From contig DAIOCN010000043.1 in the NCBI GenBank assembly GCA_036747295.1, positions 1-11,891 of the forward strand: a stretch of DNA of 11,891 nucleotides, written 5' to 3'. A program made the position numbers and the translations under genes. Shown piece after piece: positions 5,671-11,891 of this stretch. Each line of letters begins with the position of its first letter. Position 1 is the first letter of the stretch. The notes under the pieces were generated by a model. That model ran no database searches and was not told the origin of the DNA. It saw only the letters and a list, made by a program, of their open reading frames with translations. Source of the stretch: UBA4736 sp002404015 (GTDB lineage: Bacteria > Chloroflexota > Dormibacteria > Dormibacterales > Dormibacteraceae).

Positions 5671-5730
5671 CGTGGACCTCTGGCTCGAGGAAATCAACCG
5701 GGTCACAAAGGGGGTCTCCCAGCCCGACCT

Positions 5731-5736
5731 TATGCT
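5731..5736 (+). promoter_or_regulatory. Candidate -10 element (TATGCT) of the DUF2203 gene
   Basis: TATGCT on the plus strand fits TANNNT and ends 8 nt before the ATG at 5745. It shares two base pairs with a minus-strand TAAGGT (5732-5727), resembling the overlapping arrangement at 4138-4144. Confidence 0.4.
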
Positions 5737-5744
5737 TGTTTCCG

Positions 5745-6152
5745 ATGCCCGCCGAACCGCGCACTTACGACGTTCACGGGGCCAATCGGGCCCTGCCCGA
5801 AGTGCGCGCTCTCGTTTCCCAGATCGTCGAGCTGAGCGGACAGCTGCCCGAGCTCCAGGACCAGCTTCGGATATTCGAGTACAAGATGCGGCGACCTGCC
5901 GCGGGGACGGAGGACGGCGACAAGTTCGAAGGCGCCGCGACCGTTCTCCGGAGGGCTGAGGACGACCTGGCCGCGGCCCTCAACCGACTGCATGAGATGG
6001 GCGTCCGGCTGAAGGACGCCCGGGTCGGCCTGGTCGACTTCCTGGCGCACCGGGACGGTGAGCTGGTCGAGCTGTGCTGGAAGCTGGGCGAGGACGCCGT
6101 GACGCACTGGCACCGAATCGGCGAGGGCTACCCGGGGCGGCAGAGCGTCTAA
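5745..6152 (+). CDS. DUF2203 family protein
   Basis: The 135-aa product shows the family landmarks in order: NRALPEVRALVSQI (14-27), a helical charged centre, GLVDF (95-99), LCWKLGE (110-116) and HWHRIGEGYPGRQ (121-133). It is a small soluble, mainly helical protein; the biochemical role of DUF2203 is not established. ATG at 5745 is preferred because of the TATGCT hexamer upstream; an in-frame TTG at 5736 would add three residues and overlap that hexamer. Most homologues are of similar length, and the protein looks complete. It is transcribed toward dxs and separated from it by a perfect palindrome and a hairpin. Confidence 0.85.
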   Translation: MPAEPRTYDVHGANRALPEVRALVSQIVELSGQLPELQDQLRIFEYKMRRPAAGTEDGDKFEGAATVLRRAEDDLAAALNRLHEMGVRLKDARVGLVDFLAHRDGELVELCWKLGEDAVTHWHRIGEGYPGRQSV

Positions 6153-6155
6153 CGA

Positions 6156-6185
6156 CGTGGGGGAAACAAGCTTGTTTCCCCCACG
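6156..6185. repeat. Perfect 30-bp palindrome between convergent genes
   Basis: CGTGGGGGAAACAAG is followed directly by its exact reverse complement. It begins 4 nt after the DUF2203 stop codon. As RNA it would fold to a 13-bp stem with an AGCU loop on either strand. It is probably a bidirectional terminator or 3' stabiliser for the convergent pair, although no external U-run follows on either side. Confidence 0.6.
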
Positions 6186-6241
6186 GGCCCCCTTCCCTCA
6201 ACAGATGTCGGTCGGCGTTCGGAAGAGGGACCCAAACGGAC

Positions 6242-6260
6242 GGGCGGGCGGAGCCCGCCC
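6242..6260 (-). terminator. GC hairpin downstream of dxs
   Basis: An 8-bp stem, GGGCGGGC and GCCCGCCC, with a 3-nt loop lies 30-48 nt past the dxs stop codon. On the minus strand the tail GTCCGTTTGGG is only weakly U-rich. A terminator role is likely from position. Confidence 0.45.
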
Positions 6261-6289
6261 TTACGGCGCCATCTTCTCTGGTTTAACCG

Positions 6290-8167
6290 CTACCGCTTGG
6301 CTTTGGTCACCGTGGCCAGGGCCGCCTTGACCTGCTTGACCAGGCCGGCCGGGTCGAGGCCGTGCTCGGCGAGGATCGCGGCCGACTTGCCGTGGGGCAG
6401 GAACATGTCGGGCAGGGCGCTGAGGCGCACCTTGCCGGCCAGGCCCGCCGGCGCCAGGACCTCCAGCACCGCGCCGCCGAATCCGCCGCTGCCGACGTTG
6501 TCCTCGGCGGTGATCAGCAGCGGGTAGCGGCGCGCCCAGTCGGAGACCAGGCGCGGGTCCATAGGCTTGACCCAGCGGGCGTTGACCACCCCGCAGCTGA
6601 TGCCGTCCTGCTCGAGCCGGTCGGCCGCCTCGCGGGCCACCTCGACCATCCGGCCGACCGCCAGGATGGCCACGTCCTCGCCTCTGCGGACCTCCTCCCA
6701 GCGACCGACCGGCAGCGGCTCCACCGGCAGGTCAGGCGTCGCCGGGACCGTCCCCTTGGGGTAGCGGATGACGACCGGGCCATCGCTGGAGAGCGCCGTC
6801 TCGAGCAGCGCGCAGAGCTCGGTCGCGTCGGCAGGGGCGGCCACCCGCAGGTTGGGGATCATCCGCAGGTAGCCCAGGTCGAAGACGCCGTGGGAAGAGG
6901 AGCCGTCGGCCCCCGTCACCCCCGAGCGGTCGAGCACGAACACGACCGGGAGCCGGTGCAGCGCCACGTCCATGATCACCTGGTCGAAGGCGCGCTGGAG
7001 GAAGGTCGAGTAGATGCAGACGACGGGCCGCATCCCGGCCATGGCGAGGCCGGCCGCGAACGTGACCGCGTGCTGCTCGCAGATGCCGACGTCGAAGAAG
7101 CGGTCGGGGAACGCGCGGGCGAAGCCGAGAAGGCCGGTCGAGGATCCCATTGCGGCCGTGATGGCAACCACCTCGGGGTGCCGGGAGCCGGCCGAGAGCA
7201 GTGCGTCGCCGAAAACGTCCGTGTACGTGAGCTCGGTTTGGCGCGCCCGGCCCGTGAGCGGGTCGAAGGCGCCGACCCCGTGCAGCTTGTCGATCTCGTC
7301 GTCGACCGCCGGTCCGTAGCCGCGGCCCTTCTCCGTGATCACGTGGATGACCGTCGGCGCCTTCAGCCGTTTGGCGCGCCCCAGGATCTCCTCCAGCTCG
7401 GCGAGGTCGTGGCCGTCCACCGGCCCCGCGTACTTGAGGCCCAGGCTGTCGAACACCGTCGAGGGCTGCAGGAGCTGCTTCAGGGACTCCTTGACGCGGA
7501 AGGCGGCCTGTTCGGCCTGGCGCCCCACCAACGGCAGGTCCTTCAGGCGCTGGGAGATCTCCTCCTTGAGTCGCTCATAGCGGGGATCCACTTGAAGCTG
7601 GGAGAGGTGCCCGGCCAGGCCGCCGACGGTCGGTGCGTACGAGCGGCCGTTGTCGTTCAGGACCACGACCAGGTTGGGCGGCTGCAGGTGCGCGATCTGG
7701 TTCAGGGCCTCGTACGCCATGCCGCCCGTGAGCGCGCCGTCGCCGATGACCGCCACCACGTGCCCCTTGACGCCCTTGCGCAGCCGGGCCTCGGCCAGCC
7801 CCAGCGCGTAGCTGAGGGAGGTGGAGGCGTGGCTGTTCTCGACCAGGTCGTGCTCGCTTTCGGAGCGGGAGGGGTAACCCGACATGCCGCCGGGCTGGCG
7901 GAGGTTGTTGAAGCCCTCGGCGCGACCAGTCAACAGCTTGTGGACATAGGCCTGGTGACCGGTGTCCCACACGATCGCGTCGCGGGGGCTGTCGAAGACC
8001 CGGTGCAGGGCCAGCGTCAGCTCGACCACGCCCAGGTTGGGCGAGAGGTGGCCGCCGGTCTTGGCGATGCTCTCGACCAGGAAGGCGCGGATCTCCTCGG
8101 CCAGGGCTGCCAGCTGGGAGCGGTCGAGGGCGCGGACGTCCGCGGGGGAGTGGATGGATTCGAGCAA
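6290..8167 (-). CDS. dxs: 1-deoxy-D-xylulose-5-phosphate synthase
   Basis: This thiamine-diphosphate enzyme condenses pyruvate and glyceraldehyde 3-phosphate to DXP, the first step of the MEP isoprenoid pathway and a precursor of thiamine and pyridoxal. At 625 aa the length is typical. GGHLSPNLGVVE (38-49), WDTGHQAYVHK (67-77) and GDGALTGGMAYEALN (142-156) with NDN (171-173) form the ThDP and metal site; GPVDGHD (248-254) follows. CEQHAV holds Glu364, and STFLQRAFDQ belongs to the pyrimidine-binding domain, with a transketolase C-terminal domain after about residue 495. The usual GHSSTS reads NSHASTS (111-117). The start is TTG at 8167, 13 nt after the pepA stop, with AGG upstream as a weak ribosome site. 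It is probably cotranscribed with pepA. A pathway partner is not in the window. Confidence 0.96.
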   Translation of the reverse strand: MLESIHSPADVRALDRSQLAALAEEIRAFLVESIAKTGGHLSPNLGVVELTLALHRVFDSPRDAIVWDTGHQAYVHKLLTGRAEGFNNLRQPGGMSGYPSRSESEHDLVENSHASTSLSYALGLAEARLRKGVKGHVVAVIGDGALTGGMAYEALNQIAHLQPPNLVVVLNDNGRSYAPTVGGLAGHLSQLQVDPRYERLKEEISQRLKDLPLVGRQAEQAAFRVKESLKQLLQPSTVFDSLGLKYAGPVDGHDLAELEEILGRAKRLKAPTVIHVITEKGRGYGPAVDDEIDKLHGVGAFDPLTGRARQTELTYTDVFGDALLSAGSRHPEVVAITAAMGSSTGLLGFARAFPDRFFDVGICEQHAVTFAAGLAMAGMRPVVCIYSTFLQRAFDQVIMDVALHRLPVVFVLDRSGVTGADGSSSHGVFDLGYLRMIPNLRVAAPADATELCALLETALSSDGPVVIRYPKGTVPATPDLPVEPLPVGRWEEVRRGEDVAILAVGRMVEVAREAADRLEQDGISCGVVNARWVKPMDPRLVSDWARRYPLLITAEDNVGSGGFGGAVLEVLAPAGLAGKVRLSALPDMFLPHGKSAAILAEHGLDPAGLVKQVKAALATVTKAKR

Positions 8168-8180
8168 GGCTGTACCTAGC

Positions 8181-9665
8181 CTAACGGCCGGTGGCTGACA
8201 TCAGTTCCGCAAGCTGGACGCAGAGCCGGGTGCCCGCGCCCAGCGGTCCCCGGGGCACGCTGGTCAGCTCGTCGTTGCTGTTCCAGCTGCTGGCCGCGAT
8301 GTCGAGGTGGGCCCAGGGCAGGTCCTCGGTGAACTGCTGGATGAACATCCCTCCCGTGATGGTGCCCGCCTCGCCGTAATAGCTGTTGCGGAGGTCGGCG
8401 ATCCGACTGGCGAGCAGGATCCGGTAGTCCGCGTAGATCGGCAGCCGCCAGACCCGGTCGCCCGCCCGGTCCGCGGCCCGTGCGACCAGCTTCCAGAGCT
8501 CCTCGTCGCTGGCCACCACGGCGGTCGCGGCGTGGCCGATCGCGATCGTGGCGGCGCCCGTCAGCGTCGCCAGGTCCACCAGGTGGGTGGCGCCGCGGCG
8601 GATGGCGAACGTGATCGCGTCCGCCAGCACCAGGCGGCCCTCGGCGTCCGTGTTCTGGACCTCCACCGTCTTGCCATTGGCGCTGGTCCAGACGTCGCCG
8701 GGCCGCTGGGCCGCGTCGCCGGTCATGTTCTCGGTGGCCGCCACCACCGCCATGACGTCGATGGGCAGCCGGCGGCCGGCGATCACGTTCATCGCCGCCA
8801 GCACCGCCGCGGCCCCGGCCATGTCGCCCTTCATGGTCCGCATCCCCTCCGCGGTCTTGATGGAGAGGCCGCCGGAGTCGAAGGTGATGCCCTTGCCGAT
8901 CAGGGCCAGGCGCGGCGCCCCGGCGGCGCCGCCGGCTCCGTTGTGCTGGAGGCGGATCAGGCGCGCCGGCTGCGCGGAGCCCACCGCTACTCCGAGCAGC
9001 AGGTTGTAGCCGCCGGCGCGCAGCTCCTGGGGCCCCAGCACCTCTACCTCGAGGGAGTGGCGGGCCCCGATCTCGCGGGCCGCCTCCGCCAGCGCCGTGG
9101 GGGTCAGCTCGTTGGGCGGCGTGTTCTGCCACTCGCGGGCCTGGTTGGTAGCCTCGCCCAGTTGCTGGGCGGCCACTACCTCGTGCTCGCGGCCCTCCCC
9201 GAAGCCGACCAGGTGGAGCTCGTCAAGGTGGACGGCGCGGCCGCCCGTCTGCCGGCTGCGGCGCTCCCAATCGCCGAGGACCGAGCCCTCGACGACGGCG
9301 GCCAGGTCCGACTGCGACAGCGGCGCGGAGCGCAGGATGCCCAGCCGCCGGTAGCCGTAGTTGCGAGCCGCCCGGACCATCTCGTGGTGGGCGTAGCGCA
9401 GCCGCTGCCCGTCCAGGTCGGCCGGCGAGCCGACGCCGTACAGGAGCACGCGGCGGGCGCCGAGCCGCCCCCCGGTCGACACGGGCAGCGTCTCGTTGAG
9501 CCGGCCCCGGTGCTCGCCGGCGTTGAGGGCTTCGCGAAGGTCGCCCCCGAGCGCGGAGTCGAGCTCGAGGGCGGCGCCCTGGAGCGACTCGCCGGCTGCC
9601 ACCGGCACGGCCAGCGCGTCAACGTGAAGCTGTCCTGGCGCGACGGTCGACAGGATCACCCTCAC
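8181..9665 (-). CDS. pepA: Leucyl aminopeptidase (M17 family)
   Basis: A 494-aa cytosolic dinuclear metal aminopeptidase that removes N-terminal residues from peptides. The N-terminal domain (to about residue 165) is variable. The catalytic domain carries GKGITFDSGG (257-266; Lys258, Asp263), SIKTAEGMRTMKGDMAG (268-284; Lys270, Asp281) and the M17 signature NTDAEGRLVLADA (338-350; Asp340, Glu342, Arg344). The C-terminus, TEDLPWAHLDIA, is family-like. All metal ligands are present. The start is GTG at 9665; a TAGAGT hexamer ends 7 nt upstream and no Shine-Dalgarno sequence is seen. A second in-frame GTG two codons later is possible. It heads a unit with dxs and is divergent from metY across 248 bp. 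In some bacteria PepA also binds DNA; nothing here tests that. Confidence 0.95.
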   Translation of the reverse strand: MRVILSTVAPGQLHVDALAVPVAAGESLQGAALELDSALGGDLREALNAGEHRGRLNETLPVSTGGRLGARRVLLYGVGSPADLDGQRLRYAHHEMVRAARNYGYRRLGILRSAPLSQSDLAAVVEGSVLGDWERRSRQTGGRAVHLDELHLVGFGEGREHEVVAAQQLGEATNQAREWQNTPPNELTPTALAEAAREIGARHSLEVEVLGPQELRAGGYNLLLGVAVGSAQPARLIRLQHNGAGGAAGAPRLALIGKGITFDSGGLSIKTAEGMRTMKGDMAGAAAVLAAMNVIAGRRLPIDVMAVVAATENMTGDAAQRPGDVWTSANGKTVEVQNTDAEGRLVLADAITFAIRRGATHLVDLATLTGAATIAIGHAATAVVASDEELWKLVARAADRAGDRVWRLPIYADYRILLASRIADLRNSYYGEAGTITGGMFIQQFTEDLPWAHLDIAASSWNSNDELTSVPRGPLGAGTRLCVQLAELMSATGR

Positions 9666-9672
9666 GCCGGAA

Positions 9673-9678
9673 ACTCTA
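9673..9678 (-). promoter_or_regulatory. Candidate leaderless -10 element (TAGAGT) of pepA-dxs
   Basis: TAGAGT on the minus strand fits TANNNT and ends 7 nt before the GTG start. It lies inside a short inverted repeat (ACTCT-AA-AGAGT, 9673-9684), which could affect access to the promoter. No -35 element is evident. Confidence 0.45.
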
Positions 9679-9784
9679 AAGAGTCCAGGCGCGAGATGCG
9701 GTTTCCAATAGGCCTCTGGAGAGGTCCGGCCGGAAGCCCAGACGGAGCTTCGGCGCCCATGCGACCCATCCGCGGCGTCAGCTT

Positions 9785-9831
9785 CTGCGGTCCTCGCGTG
9801 CGCACTTCAAATGCGCGTGCTGCGGTCCTCG
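9785..9831. repeat. 12-bp direct repeat in the pepA-metY intergenic region
   Basis: CTGCGGTCCTCG occurs at 9785-9796 and again at 9820-9831, 35 bp apart start to start. Between the copies is a small stem, GCGCA and TGCGC, around a 7-nt loop. The 248-bp divergent region otherwise holds only the two candidate promoters. The repeats could be paired binding sites for a regulator of metY or pepA. Confidence 0.4.
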
Positions 9832-9901
9832 GCGCCTCCTTGCGGCTGGGCCACCTGATCACCGAGTCTCTCGCCCGGATTTCCGGCCGAACCTCTAGGT
9901 C

Positions 9902-9907
9902 TACACT
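9902..9907 (+). promoter_or_regulatory. Candidate leaderless -10 element (TACACT) of metY
   Basis: TACACT ends exactly 6 nt before the metY ATG, with no Shine-Dalgarno sequence. If transcription starts at the ATG there is no leader, so a SAM-type riboswitch cannot control this gene from this promoter. Confidence 0.5.
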
Positions 9908-9913
9908 CGCCCT

Positions 9914-11299
9914 ATGCAAGGCGAAAAGCAGTTCGGATTCGACACCCTCGCGGTCCACGCCGGCCAGCGTCCGGACCCCGTCACGGGCGCTCGCGCGGTG
10001 CCCATCTACCAGACCGGCGCGTACGTCTTCGAGGACACCGAGCACGCCGCCAACCTGTTCGCGCTCCAGCGCTTCGGAAACATCTACTCGCGGATCATGA
10101 ACCCGACCACGGCCGTGTTCGAGGAGCGGATCGCCGCCCTCGAGAACGGCATCGGCGCGATCGCGACGGCCTCCGGCCAGGCCGCCCAGCACCTCACGAT
10201 CTTCACGCTCATGCAGGCCGGGGACGAGTTCGTGGCCTCCCGCAGCCTGTACGGGGGCTCCTTCCAGCAGTTCGACGTCAGCTTTCGCAAGATGGGCATC
10301 GACGCCCGATTCGTGGACGTGCACGACCTGGACCAGTGGAAGGCGGCCGTCACCGACAAGACCAAGGCCTTCTACGCGGAGATCATCGGCAACCCGACCG
10401 CTGACGTCCCCGACCTCGAGGCGCTGGCCAACCTGGCCCACGAGGTGGGCGTGCCGCTCGTCATCGACAACACATTCGCCTCGCCCTGGTGCTGCAGGCC
10501 GCTCGACTGGGGCGCCGACATCGTCGTGCACTCCGCGACCAAGTACATCTGCGGGCACGGCACCACGATCGGCGGCGTGATCGTCGACGGCGGCCGCTTC
10601 CCCTGGGACAACGGCAAGTTCCCGGGCATGACCGAGCCCTCGAAGGGCTACCACGACATGCGCTTCTTCGAGTATTTCGGCGACTTCGGCTGGCTGATGA
10701 AGTGCCGGGCCGAGACGCTCCGTGACTACGGGCCCACAATGGCGCCCTTCAGCGCCTGGTTGATGCTGCAGGGCCTGGAGACGCTGCACGTCCGGATGGA
10801 GCGTCATGTTGCCAACGCCAAGAAGGTGACGGAGTTCATGGAAGCCCACCCGGCCGTCGAGTACGTGAACTACCCGGGCCTCGAGTCCAACCGCTTCCAC
10901 TCCGTCGCCCAGAAGTACCTGCCCAAGGGTGCCGGCTCGATCTTCACATTCGGGATCAAGGGCGGCCGCGAGGCCGGCCGGCGCTTCATCGAGTCCATCC
11001 AGCTCTTCAGCCACCTCGCCAACGTGGGCGATGCCAAGTCGCTGGTGATCCACCCCGCCTCCACCACCCACCAGCAGCTGTCGGACGAGGAGCTGCGGGC
11101 CGCCGGGGTCAACCCCGAGCTGATCCGGGTCTCGGTCGGGATCGAGGACGTGGAGGACATCATCTGGGACCTGGAGCAGGCGCTGGACAAGTCCCAGAAG
11201 CCGGCCGCGACCCCCAAAGCCGCAGCCTCCAACGGGCACGAGGCGGGCCAAGGCCACTCCATCCTGTCCAAGGCGTTCGGGGCGCCCTACCAGAAATGA
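9914..11299 (+). CDS. metY: O-acetylhomoserine aminocarboxypropyltransferase (homocysteine synthase)
   Basis: The product is a PLP enzyme of the Cys/Met metabolism family that makes homocysteine (from sulfide) or methionine (from methanethiol) from O-acetylhomoserine in the cytoplasm. FDTLAVHAGQRPDPVTGARA (9-28) and PIYQTGAYVFED (30-41) are characteristic of MetY rather than of cystathionine synthases. IYSRIMNPTT (57-66) binds cofactor phosphate, Asp185 is in VIDNTF, and Lys210 in VVHSATKYICGHG forms the Schiff base. NVGDAKSLVIHPASTTHQQ near residues 376-394 is conserved. At 461 aa it is longer than the usual 430 or so, because of an Ala/Pro-rich linker and a C-terminal tail from about residue 426. 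The last codon and stop overlap the next ATG as ATGA, so the downstream CoA-binding gene is translationally coupled. Confidence 0.95.
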   Translation: MQGEKQFGFDTLAVHAGQRPDPVTGARAVPIYQTGAYVFEDTEHAANLFALQRFGNIYSRIMNPTTAVFEERIAALENGIGAIATASGQAAQHLTIFTLMQAGDEFVASRSLYGGSFQQFDVSFRKMGIDARFVDVHDLDQWKAAVTDKTKAFYAEIIGNPTADVPDLEALANLAHEVGVPLVIDNTFASPWCCRPLDWGADIVVHSATKYICGHGTTIGGVIVDGGRFPWDNGKFPGMTEPSKGYHDMRFFEYFGDFGWLMKCRAETLRDYGPTMAPFSAWLMLQGLETLHVRMERHVANAKKVTEFMEAHPAVEYVNYPGLESNRFHSVAQKYLPKGAGSIFTFGIKGGREAGRRFIESIQLFSHLANVGDAKSLVIHPASTTHQQLSDEELRAAGVNPELIRVSVGIEDVEDIIWDLEQALDKSQKPAATPKAAASNGHEAGQGHSILSKAFGAPYQK

Positions 11300-11814
11300 C
11301 GGCGGTAGGCGAGCGGAACACCTTCGGGCTCACCACGTGGGACCGCTACCGGATCCTCACCAGCTACCGGCACATCGCGATGGTCGGGCTGTCGTCCAAC
11401 TACTACAACGCGAGCTCGTTCGCCGGCATCTACCTGGACGCCAATGGCTACGACATCATCCCCGTGAACCCGGCCCAGGCGGGCAAGAGCCAGATCCTTG
11501 GCCGCCGCGTCTACGCCGACCTGCTGGAGGCGGCCAAGGAGAACCCGATCGAGATCGTGGACGTCTTCCGGCCCTCGCGTGAGGTGCCCGCGATCGCCAG
11601 GCAGGCGGTCGAGGTGGGGGCCAAGGTGCTCTGGATGCAGCTGGGAGTGGTCAGCGAGGAGGCTGCGGAGATCGCCCGCCGGGCCGGGCTCGAGGTGGTG
11701 ATGGACCGCTGCTGCAAGATCGAGCACGCCCGGTTCTTCGGTGGGCTGCGCACGATCGGGCTCAACACGGGAGTGGTGACCAGCCGGCTGGCGATGAAGC
11801 TGCCTGAGGGCTGA
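11296..11814 (+). CDS. CoA-binding domain protein (Rossmann fold)
   Basis: The 172-aa product is a single CoA-binding domain of the succinyl-CoA-synthetase alpha N-terminal type, similar to the YccU group. VGLSSNYYNASS (30-41) is the nucleotide loop, followed by IIPVNP (54-59), VDVFRPSREVP (88-98), WMQLGVVSEEA (113-123) and MDRCCKIEH (136-144). There is no ligase domain, so a binding or regulatory function is expected rather than catalysis. Cys139 and Cys140 lie in the conserved MDRC motif. Its ATG overlaps the metY stop, which suggests equal production with metY and a link to O-acetylhomoserine or acetyl-CoA supply; that link is inference from context. Homologues often sit beside metY and an acyltransferase gene. 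Confidence 0.88.
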   Translation: MTAVGERNTFGLTTWDRYRILTSYRHIAMVGLSSNYYNASSFAGIYLDANGYDIIPVNPAQAGKSQILGRRVYADLLEAAKENPIEIVDVFRPSREVPAIARQAVEVGAKVLWMQLGVVSEEAAEIARRAGLEVVMDRCCKIEHARFFGGLRTIGLNTGVVTSRLAMKLPEG

Positions 11815-11884
11815 AAAGGAGAAACCCTCCCGACAAGCCCGAATCCACCGAAGGACGGCGGCGGCAGGGCCTGGAGAGGTTGAG

Positions 11885-11891
11885 ATGGACT
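11885..11891 (+). CDS. Possible start of the next gene in the metY operon (cut by window end)
   Basis: ATG at 11885 is preceded by GGAGAGG five bases upstream, one of the better ribosome sites in the window. Only two codons (Met-Asp) are visible. An alternative is a frame opening at CTG 11811, overlapping the TGA of the CoA-binding gene, and staying open through the window end. In metY clusters a homoserine acyltransferase would be expected next, but nothing here can confirm it. Confidence 0.3.

Larger units (their letters stand above)
5415..5720 (-). ncRNA. Candidate unassigned minus-strand transcript (possible small RNA)
   Basis: Part of the 409-bp stretch (5336-5744) without a clear gene. 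It ends at a strong minus-strand intrinsic terminator (5417-5452) although no recognised minus-strand gene lies just upstream. A TAAGGT hexamer on the minus strand at 5732-5727 could start a transcript near 5720. Within it are further short stems, GAGCG/CGCTC (5511-5525) and GGCGA/TCGCC (5475-5486). I cannot match it to 6S, SRP, RNase P, tmRNA or a known riboswitch. It could also encode the small ORF at 5566-5670. Confidence 0.3.

Noticed and set aside
5663..5959. 98-aa plus-strand frame beginning MFIVDLWLEEINRV
   Set aside because: The first 30 residues look protein-like, but the frame then runs out of phase through DUF2203 as Arg-rich sequence; no promoter or ribosome site precedes it.
6362..8179. 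605-aa plus-strand open frame opposite dxs
   Set aside because: It is the antisense shadow of a complete, motif-rich dxs in GC-rich DNA; its translation is low-complexity and Arg/Gly/Val-rich with no family motifs.
9801..9820. tRNA T-arm-like stem (GCGCA, 7-nt loop, TGCGC)
   Set aside because: No acceptor, D or anticodon stems surround it and the loop does not align as TTCRANY within the stem.
9666..9913. SAM riboswitch upstream of metY
   Set aside because: No SAM-I, SAM-II or SAH consensus seen, and the metY -10 hexamer lies 6 nt before the ATG, leaving no leader.
8307..10100. 597-aa plus-strand open frame opposite pepA and crossing into metY
   Set aside because: Antisense shadow; it runs through the divergent promoter region and shows no recognisable domain.
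9662..11257. 531-aa minus-strand open frame opposite metY
   Set aside because: Antisense shadow of metY with compositionally biased translation.
1..11891. Mobile element, CRISPR array, phage or defence system
   Set aside because: No transposase, integrase, regularly spaced repeats, terminal repeats or defence-domain motifs were seen on either strand.

Overview
The window is GC-rich (roughly two thirds G+C by eye) and densely packed. It uses ATG, GTG, TTG and apparently CTG starts, and it carries several actinobacterial or chloroflexotal style families: DUF2203, DUF4395 next to an anchored thioredoxin, a monofunctional GT51, and MetY followed by a CoA-binding protein. This suggests an uncultured terrabacterial lineage such as Actinomycetota, Chloroflexota or Dormibacterota. 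That placement is an inference; no rRNA or universal phylogenetic marker is present.

Layout. (1) 28-1591, minus strand: an unrecognised 82-aa protein, a stand-alone cyclic-nucleotide-binding-fold protein, and a membrane-anchored peptidoglycan glycosyltransferase closed by a GC-rich hairpin. (2) 1683-4132, minus strand: a lipid or acyl-type cluster of a short-chain dehydrogenase broken by two frameshifts, a double-hotdog MaoC-like protein starting at CTG on the dehydrogenase stop codon, and an HSL-family esterase. (3) 4151-4507, plus strand: a stand-alone receiver domain, divergent from the dehydrogenase across only 18 bp and overlapping tail to tail with (4) 4455-5335, minus strand: a DUF4395 membrane protein and a membrane-anchored thioredoxin. 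(5) 5336-5744: a 409-bp stretch with no clear gene, holding promoters, a palindrome and a minus-strand intrinsic terminator with no assigned gene upstream of it. (6) 5745-6152, plus strand: DUF2203. (7) 6290-9665, minus strand: leucyl aminopeptidase followed by dxs, the first enzyme of the MEP isoprenoid pathway; they face DUF2203 across a perfect 30-bp palindrome and a hairpin. (8) 9914-11814, plus strand: O-acetylhomoserine sulfhydrylase (metY) translationally coupled to a CoA-binding protein, with the probable start of another gene at the window edge.

Most genes are ordinary metabolism, and I see no mobile element, CRISPR array, phage or defence system. The unusual signal is in expression architecture. 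Nearly every first gene of a transcription unit has a TANNNT hexamer 6-8 nt before its start codon and no Shine-Dalgarno sequence, which points to leaderless mRNAs. Two divergent sites have overlapping -10 hexamers on opposite strands. Two downstream genes have no plausible ATG, GTG or TTG start and appear to begin at CTG embedded in a CTGA stop/start overlap.
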